Below, piece after piece: positions 40,672-52,953 of a stretch of DNA of 64,000 nucleotides. Made by a program: the position numbers and the translations under genes. Each line of letters opens with the position of its first letter. Positions within the stretch are counted from its first letter, which is position 1. This stretch comes from Trichoplax sp. H2 (taxonomy: Eukaryota; Placozoa; Uniplacotomia; Trichoplacea). A model generated the notes under the pieces. The model ran no database searches. It was not told the DNA's origin and saw only the letters and a program-made list of their open reading frames with translations. Where the stretch lies: positions 248,001-312,000 of the forward strand of contig NOWV01000051.1 of the NCBI GenBank assembly GCA_003344405.1, in the 5' to 3' direction.

Positions 40672-43600
40672 ATGGCGGCAAAATCGACTCCAGACAATCA
40701 TTGCTATCGTCAAATCGTCATTAATAACAGCCAAGAAGTCCAATGGAAACATTTAGTGATACCATTACCTGATAGTGCAACCAATAAGAAATCGGAATGG
40801 ATTATTCCTCCATTTGCTGGCGGTTTCAGTTATAAAAATGCAGGCAATATTAGCTCAGCATCCAGGAATAGATTCATTCTATGGTAAGTCCAGACAGACG
40901 TTCATGCTGTCCTTGATGTCGTCCACGCTTTTCTACTTTAGCTCAAATGGATATGTTAAATGAATAGAATGATAGTCTACTAGTCTACAATAGAAAATTC
41001 CAATACCATAGATTGTCCATGGTCAGCTAACGTAGTCAATTGCTCATCCTTTGGATCCTATCAACGGATAACTATCGTTACAGGGATGCCGAGCTTAAAG
41101 CTCGTTCTTGTAGTGGGTAGCTGGCCCATTTCAGAAGCTTAGGGTAGTATTCATTCGGACCTAAATTCAAAGGATAGCGATCGTTTCTATCTTTAGTATC
41201 TCTCAGATATACGATCAAGACAAATGATTCCTTTGAAGCTTAATGTTCAAGCTAGCTATGGATTCATTCTCTTGCATTTTCCAATCCTGGACAAAAATGA
41301 TCAAAATAGGCTTGTACTGGATTTCAATGTCAATCAACCATTGCCCCCTAGTCCCCTAATCGGCCATTTTTTAACTGGTAGGATATATTACAACTTATCT
41401 AAAAATGGCAAGGTAAAGGTGTCGTTACAATGCTCTCCTATTACAAACCACCACCGGCCAATCGTTGCTGTTCACTTACTTGCACCGACTCTAAATACAA
41501 GTACGCTAGAGTAAAGCCGGCAATAAAGAAATGGATCCAATACCATCTTAAGAGATGACAGGACTTCAATTTGTTGCGTCGGTCATGGACATTGCAATGC
41601 TATGATACTGATTTCCTACTATCACTGGGAGCTTCCATATCTTTCGATTGCAAATCATGTCCATCGATGGATTGGCTAAATAATAAAAATTGGACACTTT
41701 GCATAGAATGTTAAAACGATAGAAATTTCCCATGCTTCTAGCTTATTGTCACCAACTCTAACAGACGCTGATATACACTGTATATTATACAGTAGTTGTA
41801 CACAAAATTGTTATTGCAAGTTGTAGCTAACCATACGATAACTTGTCCAAGCCAATCGTCAATTGCATAATCATCTACTTGGATTGGTACCACTATTGCA
41901 ATATTAGAACTTTAGTCGATATTTACTGTTGTACTACTCCATTCTGATTTCTGACCAATAAATTGATAAAGTGCCTTATCCAATGATACCCGAACATACG
42001 TATAGTTTGTGACATAGTTTCTTCCTCAAAGATGTACTATCGTAGTGTGTACACTTTTTAGTCAATATAAAGGTAAAATACTAATTTTTATGCTACATGT
42101 TGTAGGCGATGCCAAGATGACGTTATCCAATTACAAGAAGTATGCATGGATTGCAATCTAATAGACAACAACATCCAATTGCGCTTTCCAAATAGTCGAC
42201 TATTACCCGATGTTGTCATCAGGGAAACGGAGAAAAATATTACATTATTGCTGGCAACAGATCATAGTGTTCATCGTTTTACTTTATCTCATCCTGACAA
42301 GTTATCAAGAAATGCAACGGTGGCTATTTCTGCATTTTGACCTAGCAAATTGACATCATACAATTGTATCCCTATTACGATCTAATGTTACTTTCATAAC
42401 GTTGCCTCTATTTAGAATTATGGCCAAACCTCCAATAATACTGCACTATCTATCCTGGCTAGCATTACCTTAAAGGATAGCCTACAATTTTGTAATTACG
42501 CTGGGCTACCTGCTATTGGTAGAATGGCATCGGCTGAGTTATTGCAAGACAGTTCAGCTATTTTTGCTGTAATTTTACCATCTTCTATTAGTATAATCAT
42601 ACTTCCTCCAGTTTCAAGTAACGGTATGCTGCTATATTCGTTACTTTATATCGACATTGATATTTGCCATAACTTTCGTAACGTTTTTTGATCGATTCTT
42701 TTATCATAATTCAATAATAATAATTCTATTAGAAGGTGCAAGAATATTGGAAATTCATCCTGGGACTTTTGTTCAGCGTTTAATTAGTGGCTTCATATTT
42801 GGATCGAAAATGTACCTTCCAATTATATAAAATTAGTTATGCTATTTCATGAAATGATTGCCTTTTTCAACTAATGGATCACACGTATTGCCTTTTATGG
42901 TTTGACAGGATCACATCAGCAGATAACAACTTACTTCCACAAAGTATCTCATTTCGTCGCTTATCTGACGGCAAGTTATACTTATTTATGATTTGCCATC
43001 GATATCAACTCCGTATTTGGTCGTTAGAGGTAACTTGCGAATGAAGGTTCGACTACGGTCTAGAAGATCACATTTTTATTATTTCCCTATTGATCGTTTT
43101 TAGAAAAATGATTTCATTTTGCACATGGACATGAACATCTACAGGCCATCATCGGCTGATAGCGATTCTTCTGCAGGTATGTACAAGCATAGCATTTTTT
43201 GCTAACATATGGGACTATAGAACTTCATTCAAGCGATTATATTTATCATTTCGGTTTCTTGCTTATTCTCTGATTTTATGTCAGCAGTAGCTGACCAGCC
43301 AAATAGGCTAAGTACCTCGTATGGAGACGTAGGTGAATATGTTGGAGTATTCTTATGCTATCCGGATCATGTACAGGTAATGACAACATTACACCCTATC
43401 TTATAGCATTGAATTTAAACATCAATTATTTGCAATATAACTTAGAAATAATTCATTTGCTGGTATTCCATACTTGACTCTGATCCTACTTGCTGTGTGT
43501 TATATTTTAGTTTACCCTACTTAATCCAATACTCGATAATGGAAAGCTAACTATGCAATATTTAGGCTCAGTGAACGATACTAACTCGGTCTGTGTTTTA

Positions 43601-46600
43601 ATTTGGGTGAAACTTTATTTCATGATTGGTAATTGATTTATCTGCAAACTTAAATTTACTGACCTGAGTAATATGAATATTACAGAATATTTTTATCAGT
43701 TTTGCTGTAACAAATCAAAATATTTGGACGCTATGGAAGAATAGCAAAGGCGAAACTCTTTTAAAATTTCTTCCCGTACTTAGGTATGTTACCATTGAAC
43801 AGGATTGATTAAAGCGCTTAATATACTATACCTAGATGAATGTAAGCACCATCTAAAAGAATGATACGAATACTGAAATATTATGAAACGATTGCTTTAG
43901 TACTCAGAAGAATCCTGTAGGTTGGCATCAAGTAAATGTATCCTCAAACGAAAATTGCGATACTGATGGATTAAATGATAGCGACGTTGAGGTATATATA
44001 TGAGATATCATTAGTTATTGCTCGTAAAGCAGCTTGCAGCTAACATTTCGGTTGCTGTATATATTTATACTTTAGGAATACTTTATGAGATTTATATTTT
44101 TTCCTGGACGATTTTCGCGCTCTACAATTGCCAAAGCTATCCAGGTAATATTGCAATCAATATTGCTGCAAAGTCTTTCAAGCAATCAATGCATTTAATT
44201 ACTGTAACATTATTGCCTGTAGATTACGAATCATGCTGTCACAGGACAGAATACGACGTTATCTGGAGTTTATGGAGAAGGAAGCCCTCCATCATTGGAT
44301 TTATTAGTAAAAGATGTAATCTCGTTAATGTCATATCAAGTTAGTAACAGGTCATTTTCACATATGGTAATTGCAAAATAAAAAATAAAAATTAATCGAG
44401 CTCGCCGTTCATATTTGCGCCAAATTCAGATTCAGTTAGCGTATGAAGTTTATGATGAAATATCGGAGGAGGCGCTAAGGAGTATTCAAGAGAACTGTTG
44501 GTCCAAATTTTGTAATAGCTGTCAAGACTTTAGCCAGGTATAAATGCTAGTTGTCCTTCATTGCCTAAGCACATTTATATATTGCAGCTTTAGTCATAAT
44601 GGTTCTCGACACTTTTAGATCGAACGCGAAGCGTTTGGTATTTTTACTGATAACAGTACCGGATTGGCTTGCATTATTAGAAGAAATTCTACTTCCTATA
44701 TATATCCAACTGATGTTTTAGCAAGTTTCTGGGATAAAACTTTAACTTATACCAACGGTATAACAAAATTTAAATCTATTCAAAAAAATGACTTTATTAA
44801 ATTTTATTGACAGACTAACAGAGGATAGTAATCAGATCTTCTCTATTTTAGGTATAGCCGATAATATTGCAATGCTTATTGAATGTATTGACTTAATCAA
44901 AACGCACTTAACTCAAGAAATTCACCTTCGTATCGAATATGATCTACATCGTGGTCTTGATCCGATTATGACTATTTCCGATATTGCTGAGCAAATATCT
45001 GGAAAGTACGTCAGATTTACAATTATGATAATTTCATATCTTAAAAATTAAATTTTTGCTGTATTTTATTCTATTGCACGGTAGTTTAAATACTGCATCT
45101 CCAATGGCTAGTACACCGCATTACGATCTTATAACTACCTTGGAGAAGAAGTAAGCTTTATTTGAAAGCTTGAAATCGTTTTCGATAATCATTATTTTTT
45201 AGCTTGTTTAAGCTCAGCTTCAAATTTCCTTATAGATTGATTGCAATAGGGGATATCTCAGCGGCTATTAGCAATACGATTGAACTTTTGGACGTATTTG
45301 AAAAGATTGTTGACAGTAATGAAATTACAACCGATAACGAAGGTGGTAGCAAGTCTTTAATACTTATTTGGTAATTGTCTTACTCAAGTCTGCAAAACTA
45401 TTTATTTTAGGCATTGAACAAATTAGCTGTGGACGATTGTATAGCAGTAGGATGGCAATGAGGATTCTTTCTACAGCACTTACGGATATCGCCCATGTGC
45501 GATTTGGGATTTGCTGCGATCTATTGCTACTACAATCTTGTATTCTCTATTTCGAAAATAAGGTGCGTTAATTGTCGGAATCTTGCAAATGATCTGTATG
45601 CAGATTTAGCACCTGTATCTGATCTTGTGCTTTAAAATATTATTTTGACACACTATCGTTTCTCAGGCTTTTCTACATGAAGGAGATCATTGCAATACTA
45701 TAAAATGTTTGTTAATACCTCATACGATGAATTTACTACGAGCATACTATTCAATCTATTGGCTCGGTCAACAGCCTTGTTCGGCAGCAAGTGGAGACGA
45801 AATGTATGCACTATTTACTTTTATCTTTCCACTTTATTCACTTTTGTCAACCGTACAGCAAACACTATACTGTATTATAGTGCTTATTAAGGATGTTATG
45901 CTAACTGTAATTATACTATTTCGATAGGGAGTTTAATATGCGTCAGCTAGCTGCCTTAGAAATTTCTTCAACTTCTGGTCTTTTCTCGGCTGTAATCGCA
46001 GGTAACTTCAGCATCTGACAATGGAACGATTTATATTCGTATATTCTAAGCATAATAAAATTTCATAGATCCAAACTATACCTTGAGCGAGCTGTATTTA
46101 GCTGGATCAGCTGGATTTAAAATGAGATCGCTTTTAATGCAGTCAGAAGTCTGGCATGATCGACTTACGAATTCTAATAATTGGTTACTATGGCCTGATG
46201 TTGCGCAAGCTTGCTTTGAAAAGCTACTGCAAATCTTGTATCTTACTTACGAGCCTTACCTTTAGCCAAAACTTTCAATATGATTATACTTTATTTCATT
46301 CATAAAATTGTGACTATTCTCTTTGACTCATAAATGTACAGCTGGCCGGAACAGTGTAGTGTTTCGTTAGTAGAATGTTTGGTCGCAAATTGTCAGTACG
46401 AAGAAGCAAAGGTAAGATGTAGTTGAATATGGAAAATAGCAAATTTTTTGTTAAAGAGCAGTTGCTGTAGTTCCACAACTCACAATCAACAATGATTTTA
46501 TTCGTAATTAAATAATTAATGCACGGTTTTAGTTCTATGTAAATATGGTAAATGCCATAACAGAGGAAGGCTTAGCCGCTCGTGAATTCATGCTAGGGCA

Positions 46601-49600
46601 GTGCTATTTAAGTACTGCGGATGGTAGTAAAGCTCTGGAATGCTTTATTTCGGCTTCAAATGGGATTGGTATGCAGTATTTGTCACTATCTAAGATTAAA
46701 TTGTTTCCTAATATTCTTGGCTATTTTCAATTAATGACTTTGGTGAATCTAAATGATTAATCGATATGTCTACAGCTTCAGATAGATTCTTTTGGAAATT
46801 ATTAATGTCCGAGGTCTATAATGAAAAACGAGTTACAGCTCTTTATTATATGAAGGTGTGAATACTTTGATTTGATATATGTATTGAGGAATAACTTTAC
46901 AATTGTGCAACATTCTATTCGCTACTATCTCTTGAATTTGTAATTTGTCTAGTTTTAAATCTAATGCAGCGGTATCAGGTAGTTGCTATTGTACTGTAGG
47001 CAGTATGATCAAATTTATCAACTTAGAATCTGAAATTTTTATTTCCATGTTTCTAAAGGTCATGCGTCTGTTTGAACAATTTTCCTACTTCGATTTGGCA
47101 ATTATTGCTGCCCGCACTGCCATCAATTCGGTAGATTCCTGCGATGAGGAGATTGTAAGTTTTTACTTAGCAATTACTGTATATTGATATGTTAAATAAC
47201 TGTAATGTTTCTGTTATTTAATTGTAGCCAGTATTTTGGTCAAATATCTTCAAGTATTACTTAGAACTTGGTCAGGCAGAACAGGCATATAATGCTCTTG
47301 CATCAAATCCTGATGTTGAGCGCCAGAAGGATTGCTTGCAGCTTTTTGTTACTGTTCTTTGTGAAAATTTGGATTTTAAGACCTTATGCCAATTTCCTTA
47401 CGAAGGATTTGTCGATATCGTGAGTTCTTTTAACTGACTGTAATGATATCGAATAGCTTGTAAGTACACTAACAATACTATTAAGCTCTGTACCATATTA
47501 ATATATTCACCTAGGTATCAGAAATCATGTTGAACCGAGCTCGCAATGTTAGCATGTCGTCCAATTGTTACTATGATCAACTATACTCTTTTCATGTATT
47601 TAGGAATAATTTCAGAAAAGGTAAGTTTAGTATTGAAGGTGCACAATGTATGTTGCTAAGGGCGCATTTTCTAAACGATATTACTGTTATATTTAGCTGC
47701 TTGTGTAATGTATGAATGCGCTTCTCGTCTGGCTGAAGAATGTGTTGGCGTTGCTAGTCTACAACAACAGGTTGAAAGATAGCTTGCTATGGCATACAAC
47801 ACATCGCGAATGTGCATCATTATTTAAGGTTTTATATGTTATTTTATAGGCTAAGTGCTATTTAGTAGCTAGGAACTCTCTCCATTTAGTTACCGCCGAC
47901 CGTCGTTGGATATTATGCCCTAAACTAGAGTTACCGATATCTGTAAGATGCTTCGGTTTTTTATAAATAAAGGTTATAACTTGAGAAGTAATATTTATGA
48001 GTTCTTGTAGAAATCTAACGCTTTGGATAAATCCGAGAATGCCGCAGAGATTAGTGACATAACTGACATCTGTCTGCGTAAGTAATCCAATGAGATGCTA
48101 CCTTGGTAGATCAATTATTTTGCTGTCAGTACTAAGGCTAAATTTTTTGCTTTCAGCGACGTTAAAAAATTGTGTTGTAGGTAGCAAGATGGTAGAAGTT
48201 GGTGATGTTGATAAAGATTATATGCTCGTAATATCTCGTCTACAAATACTACAAAGAGATGATAACACTAAGTATTCTGAAGGTAATTTATTGTTATGTT
48301 CTAATTATTATTGCATGTCAGTATCCTGTGTAAATAAACCATCGTATCAAGTAGAGTAATTTTTATCTGATACCATTAACCTGTGAACTTACAGGCCAAT
48401 TCACTCCCGAAGAAACTCTGGTTTATCTGATATCGGCTGGTTTATTTGATACCGCCTTTTCACTTGCACGTGCTTTTGATATACCATATAGCAAAATCTT
48501 TGAAGGATTGGCTTACAAGTAAGTATCATAAATGTTATACATAGACGATGTTACTGGGAATAAAATTGTAATGATCTTTTAACCTCTGCGAAATCGTTCT
48601 AATTTTTCTAATTTTTTGTAAGCAATTCAATTTGAACTGATTTTAAAAGAATTCTATTATTTTGATTTTTGTTAAAATTGCGAAGGTGTTGCTCACTATC
48701 AAACGATCGCAAAAATGGGTATGGAAAATATCTTTTCGTCAACTAATTAAGGCGTATGATGTTGTGTTAATATTATATTTCGCTACATTTATGAGCTGTA
48801 TCTGTTATTATCCGTTAGCTATCAAATTGATGACAGCGAGTTAGCCTGGCTAAAAGCGAACGATTTTTCATTCGTATGCTCTAATAGGGAACTGAGGTAT
48901 TGCATGAGTAAACCTGTGATTTCTGTAGTTGCTATCGAGCTTAAACTTGTATTGCTATTGTATTAGCCCTACAGATCGAGCATGGCTATTATTGGAACAT
49001 TATCTGAGTTATTTTGATGGTGCTGAGAGTAGCACGTTTTATGCTTGCGTTATAAATAAGCTGCTGTCTCTAAATTGTTCTTTGCCGTACTGGTTATCGT
49101 CATCGTTAAAGGTGATTTTTCATACCTAATTTAGTTATACGCGTATGTTATATAAGAAATTTATTGAATTTAATCGATAATTGTAATTCGTGAAGAAATT
49201 AGACTTGGCTACACTTCTGCGCCTGTACATCCAGTATGACTTTTTAAGTGAAGCTACGCAGCTGGTTATGGATTATATTGATGCTGTGCACGGGATTCAT
49301 ACAGCGGAATTCGACCTTAAGGTAAGGTTATTTAGCTAAAAGAAGTTATTGATGATATTACGACTTTTAAAGATGTATTGATTGGTAAAGACTGTAATTT
49401 TCTAATCGTTATTGAACAAATATTAATGAATGAATTAGAATGCTGCTCATGCCGACAGTCCGAGCGTTTGGCTGCCTTATTCATCGATTGATCATTTGTT
49501 ACAGTTACTGGATAAGATTTCATCGGAAACAGAGTTGTATAAGGTTGAATTTATACACAACAATGTCGAAATAATATACTTATTATATTACCATAGTGAA

Positions 49601-49799
49601 TCTTGAAAGTATATTGTATAACTCTTATTAATTTAATTCTTAGTTAAAGAAAGAATTGCAAGACAAACTTGGGCGATATTTAGAATTTGCTGATAAAATT
49701 TCAGTAATTAAGATTGATAACGAGCAAAGTCGGAGAATGACCAGAGAATTACAAGGCGTTGCAAGTGCAGGCAATATACCATTCCAGTTTGTAAAGTAG
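40672..49799 (+). CDS. NUP160: Nucleoporin NUP160, scaffold of the Nup107-160 (Y) complex, multi-exon
   Basis: Nuclear pore scaffold subunit with an N-terminal beta-propeller and a C-terminal alpha-helical solenoid. Exon 1 (40672-40883) starts MAAKSTPDNH and includes GGFSYKNAGNISSASRNRFI. It joins in phase at the split Trp codon to the exon from 42106 (CMDCNLIDNNIQLRFPNSRL, LLLATDHSVHRFTLSHPDKL). Propeller exon near 42.9 kb: RYQLRIWSLE. Helical part: FMLGQCYLSTADGSKALECF (46.6 kb), YYLELGQAEQAYNAL (47.25 kb), RARNVSMSSNCYYDQLYSFH (47.53 kb), TPEETLVYLISAGLFDTAFS (48.4 kb), FYACVINKLLS (49.04 kb), LVMDYIDAVHGIHTAEFDL (49.26 kb) and VWLPYSSIDHLLQLLDKI (49.47 kb). Stop TAG 49797-49799. Domain order and spacing follow the vertebrate protein throughout. 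The YY1-like ATGGCGGC at the start codon matches the upstream repeat module. The gene has many introns, the first about 1.2 kb. Confidence 0.95.
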
Positions 49800-50515
49800 C
49801 TAAGGACTAAAACATATAATTCCATAGTCTCTAGCTACGAAAATGTAAAACATGTATTATTTTGATTACGAGTATTCGACTGGCTTTCGATTATCAAACT
49901 TCATCGTTAACTTTTTTTGTAAAAACTCTGAAATTATTATACATACGCATATGCGGTATACACCTTTGTATAATTAGGCTTAATTCATGTGAAATTAGTT
50001 TTTCATGCATTGACGAGCATTAAGATACTCTTAAAGGAAGTCAATATTTGCTATACTAGAATATTGACTCAATTCAGGTTTATTTAAAATTTAACGTTCG
50101 ATGATTTATAAATACAGTATAAACGTATTAAATAATGCTTGCAGTAGTGATTACGTATAGTATATAGCGGTAGATTAAACTAATCTGACGTTGTAAAAGA
50201 AAATGAATTGGATTGAACTGTGACTACATAATATTAATAGTCGCTGGCCTTCATTACTACGGTAACGCCACATTTGTATGAGTTAGTTTGTACGTATCAT
50301 ATTTTACGTGCATTCTTATCCAGTTCATAGTTGCATATAACGTGCTGTACTTTTCTTCGAGTTAATAGTTTCAACTTTCTATTATTTGCAGTAAGGGTAC
50401 TGTATGTCATTTAAGATTATGTTATACATTAAGTATATAAGGTAGTTAATTAAATATACATTGAGTGGTATTTATGTAGGGCAAGTCTTAAGGATGTAGT
50501 ACATATAGCTGTATT
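49800..50515. other. Convergent spacer between NUP160 and acylphosphatase
   Basis: About 0.7 kb of AT-rich sequence between two converging stop codons. It should hold both 3' UTRs. No exon or repeat of note seen. Confidence 0.5.
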
Positions 50516-52475
50516 TTACTTCCGGATTATCGTGAATGACTGAAATTCTCGAGACGCTATAGAAAGATTGTTTTTGAATTCGCATTTTGTTATTCTTGAT
50601 TTAGGGCTTCCTTTCGTTGATAACCAAATTCTCCTACAACGTAGCACATTTGTAAAATATTAATATACGTGTATCTTGTACAGTGTAAGAGGATTGCAAG
50701 TTTATAAATATATATATATATATATATGTATACTATAATAAAGTAATTACATTAAATTCTAAAGTTTAGATTTCTGTGTCGTCGCTACAACCGATATTAT
50801 AATAGACGTTGCAATAAAATAAAATTTTTTTTTAACATATATACACATACATGGTCTCGATACTATCATGTGGTCCTTGAATGACCCCGACAACGGTATT
50901 GTGAGGGGTATTTTTGACCCAACCAACTAACTTTAATTGATTAGCTTTCTTTTCTGTATGCTGTAATAGTGAAAGATTATATTACATGAAGCATTATAAA
51001 ATCAAATTCAGCCAAGGATTGACTTATTGTAAGAATCGGTGAACTAGTAGTAAGGCAGAGAAATACAAAATATGTTATATTTACCTTTCTAAAGAAAACA
51101 CCTAGCCAGAAGCATAATTCATTGATTTCATGGGCATGGTATTGAAAGATGCATTAATTATTCAGCTTATTACAAATGTTATGAGTTTGTAGCTAGTAGA
51201 ATATTATTAGGAGCATCAATCCAAATTAAAAGCTTTTGCGATCTATCAACTTGACACGACATATGAAACGCTGTCTCATTGATCACAATTAATGTTCGTT
51301 TGTAAGATCTTAGAATTATTCATGTAACAAGTCACTGATGATTCCAGTATATGCCAAATCAATCAACACTAGGTATTATGGTCTGCTTTTCTATTTATCA
51401 TATATGACTGAAAGTATAATTTTAGCATACTAATTCACTCATAAGTGCCATGTCTATCTGCTATCCATAAAGTTTCGTATAACAGTCCTATATAGCTCAG
51501 AAATTGTTACTCTTTACATCATGGATTGCCAAATACATAGTTAAAATGATAGCGTAGTTTTGGTCACAAGCGTATAAATAGTAGGAATTCAGATATACTT
51601 GCTCTCTGCCATTATGCAGTATCACTGCAGCTATAAACTACAGGATATTTTAGAGCTGTTACATAAAAAATTACTCTCACTGCAATTGTATACTGTATGT
51701 ACTCTAGTATTTTAGAGCTGTTACTGGAATTACTCAGTCATTGGGTAATACCTATGACATCCTACTATCGTTTAATTTTTAATTTCTATCGTGATCACAA
51801 ATCGTAGGGTGGTGAGTAATAGTTACACTAACTGTTGTATTAACTATTACGTTATGATTCTTCTGATGGCTTACAGTTGGCACCTGATCATTAATGTACA
51901 TGACTGTCATGTAGGATGATATCGAATTAGTAGTAGAAATAGAGAATGTATTGAGCGATTAAAATCTCATTCTTTGTCTTTCTCACCCTCAATTTGCGGT
52001 GACTAATCCGTAGTTATTATGCTTTTACAGATTAAATCTGTATACCTTATCGATCATTACTCACACTAGGTATTACAAAATTAATATCTCATGGAAATTG
52101 AAGAGGTTGGATTTAAATCCGGATGATGCACTCCAACTCATTCATAAAAAGAAATTTAATAAACGTCCTGCCATGATCGATCCAATCTTCAAGTACAGTA
52201 TCATTAATTCTACTTGATGATCGATACTATTCAGGAATGAATAATGTTAAGGGAAAGATAGCACTTTGTACTTCCATCAACGTTGTTAACCAATCAATGA
52301 AAGCGAACTACACCAATTGAAATGCAACCGCAAGTGAATGACTGTGACAGATCAGAATGAGCTAATATTATGACTAACTAATTCGATAAATCAATAGAGT
52401 GAAAATACCTTGGACATTACCAAAGACTTCAAATTCAACTGATCGAAATCGAGTTGCAGTAGCCATTTGTGACAT
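50516..52475 (-). CDS. Acylphosphatase (ACYP family), four exons including a 17-nt micro-exon
   Basis: Small enzyme that hydrolyses the carboxyl-phosphate bond of acyl phosphates. Exon 1 (52475-52409): MSQMATATRF then RSVEFEVFGNVQG. Exon 2 (51101-51085) is only 17 nt, GTGTTTTCTTTAGAAAG, coding VFFRK with the catalytic Arg. Exon 3 (50960-50851): HTEKKANQLKLVGWVKNTP with the catalytic Asn, then VVGVIQGPHDSIETM. Exon 4 (50633-50516): RIWLSTKGSPKSRI ... FQSFTIIRK, stop TAA. All junctions have GT...AG borders and matching phase. The product is 103 aa, against about 98-100 in the family. The exon-1 frame also runs upstream to an ATG at 52562 through a hydrophobic stretch (FFFTLLLIVVILG), so a longer product with a signal anchor is possible; the ATGs at 52475 and 52466 fit the usual cytosolic form. 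A TA run (50706-50727) lies in intron 3. Confidence 0.93.
51085..51101 (-). other. 17-nt micro-exon of the acylphosphatase gene
   Basis: Flanked by CTAG acceptor and GTAAAT donor on the minus strand. It supplies the VFFRK active-site loop, without which exon 1 (phase 1) and exon 3 (phase 0) cannot join in frame. Confidence 0.9.
52070..52217 (+). other. Coding-like segment inside acylphosphatase intron 1, opposite strand
   Basis: After a CACTAG acceptor-like site a 48-codon open frame reads YYKINISWKLKRLDLNPDD, then ALQLIHKKKFNKRPAMIDPI and FKYSIINST before TGA. The charged, balanced composition looks coding, but I recognise no family and see no partner exon. It may be a nested terminal exon, a relic or chance. 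Confidence 0.25.
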
Positions 52476-52740
52476 TTGAAAATGGTGGATCAATCTTGTC
52501 GAGCCAAGGATAACCACAATTAATAACAATGTAAAAAAAAAAGCTCTTTGCAAAGCGAACATGTAAACAGCTTAGGCTTCAAAGTCCTCCTAAACTAATT
52601 TAAAGTAGGCTAATCAACGTTTAATAGGGAATAAATTAAGTGATATAATGCAATCTTCTGCTCTATTTCTTAACCGATGATGATTGTTATTATTATTGCT
52701 CGTAATGGGAAGATTTTCAAGTGCTGCTATGGTGATTATA

Positions 52741-52935
52741 CAGTACGCGTACTGTAAGAGATGTACTGTAGAACCTTACATACTGTACAGTACTGTACTG
52801 TACAGTACAGTAGGCGAAGGGTTTGTCCGTCTGTCACGCAGTACGAATACTGTAAGGGATGTACTGTAGAACCTTACATACTGTACTGTACGTGACTATC
52901 GGCGCGAGGGTCTGTCCGCCTGTCACGTCTGTCTG
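52741..52935. promoter_or_regulatory. 98-bp direct duplication with TACTGTAC palindromes between divergent genes
   Basis: Copy one starts CAGTACGCGTACTGTAAG at 52741; copy two starts CAGTACGAATACTGTAAG at 52839. Both continue with GATGTACTGTAGAACCTTAC, ATACTGTAC, then GTCTGTCCGCCTGTCACG or a close variant. It lies between the acylphosphatase start (minus, from 52475) and the plus-strand coding-like region that follows at about 52.95 kb, so it may belong to a bidirectional promoter (inference). The TACTGTAC words and GTCCGTCC-like ends resemble the cluster upstream of NUP160. Confidence 0.6.
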
Positions 52936-52953
52936 TAGACGAAACGATATAAA

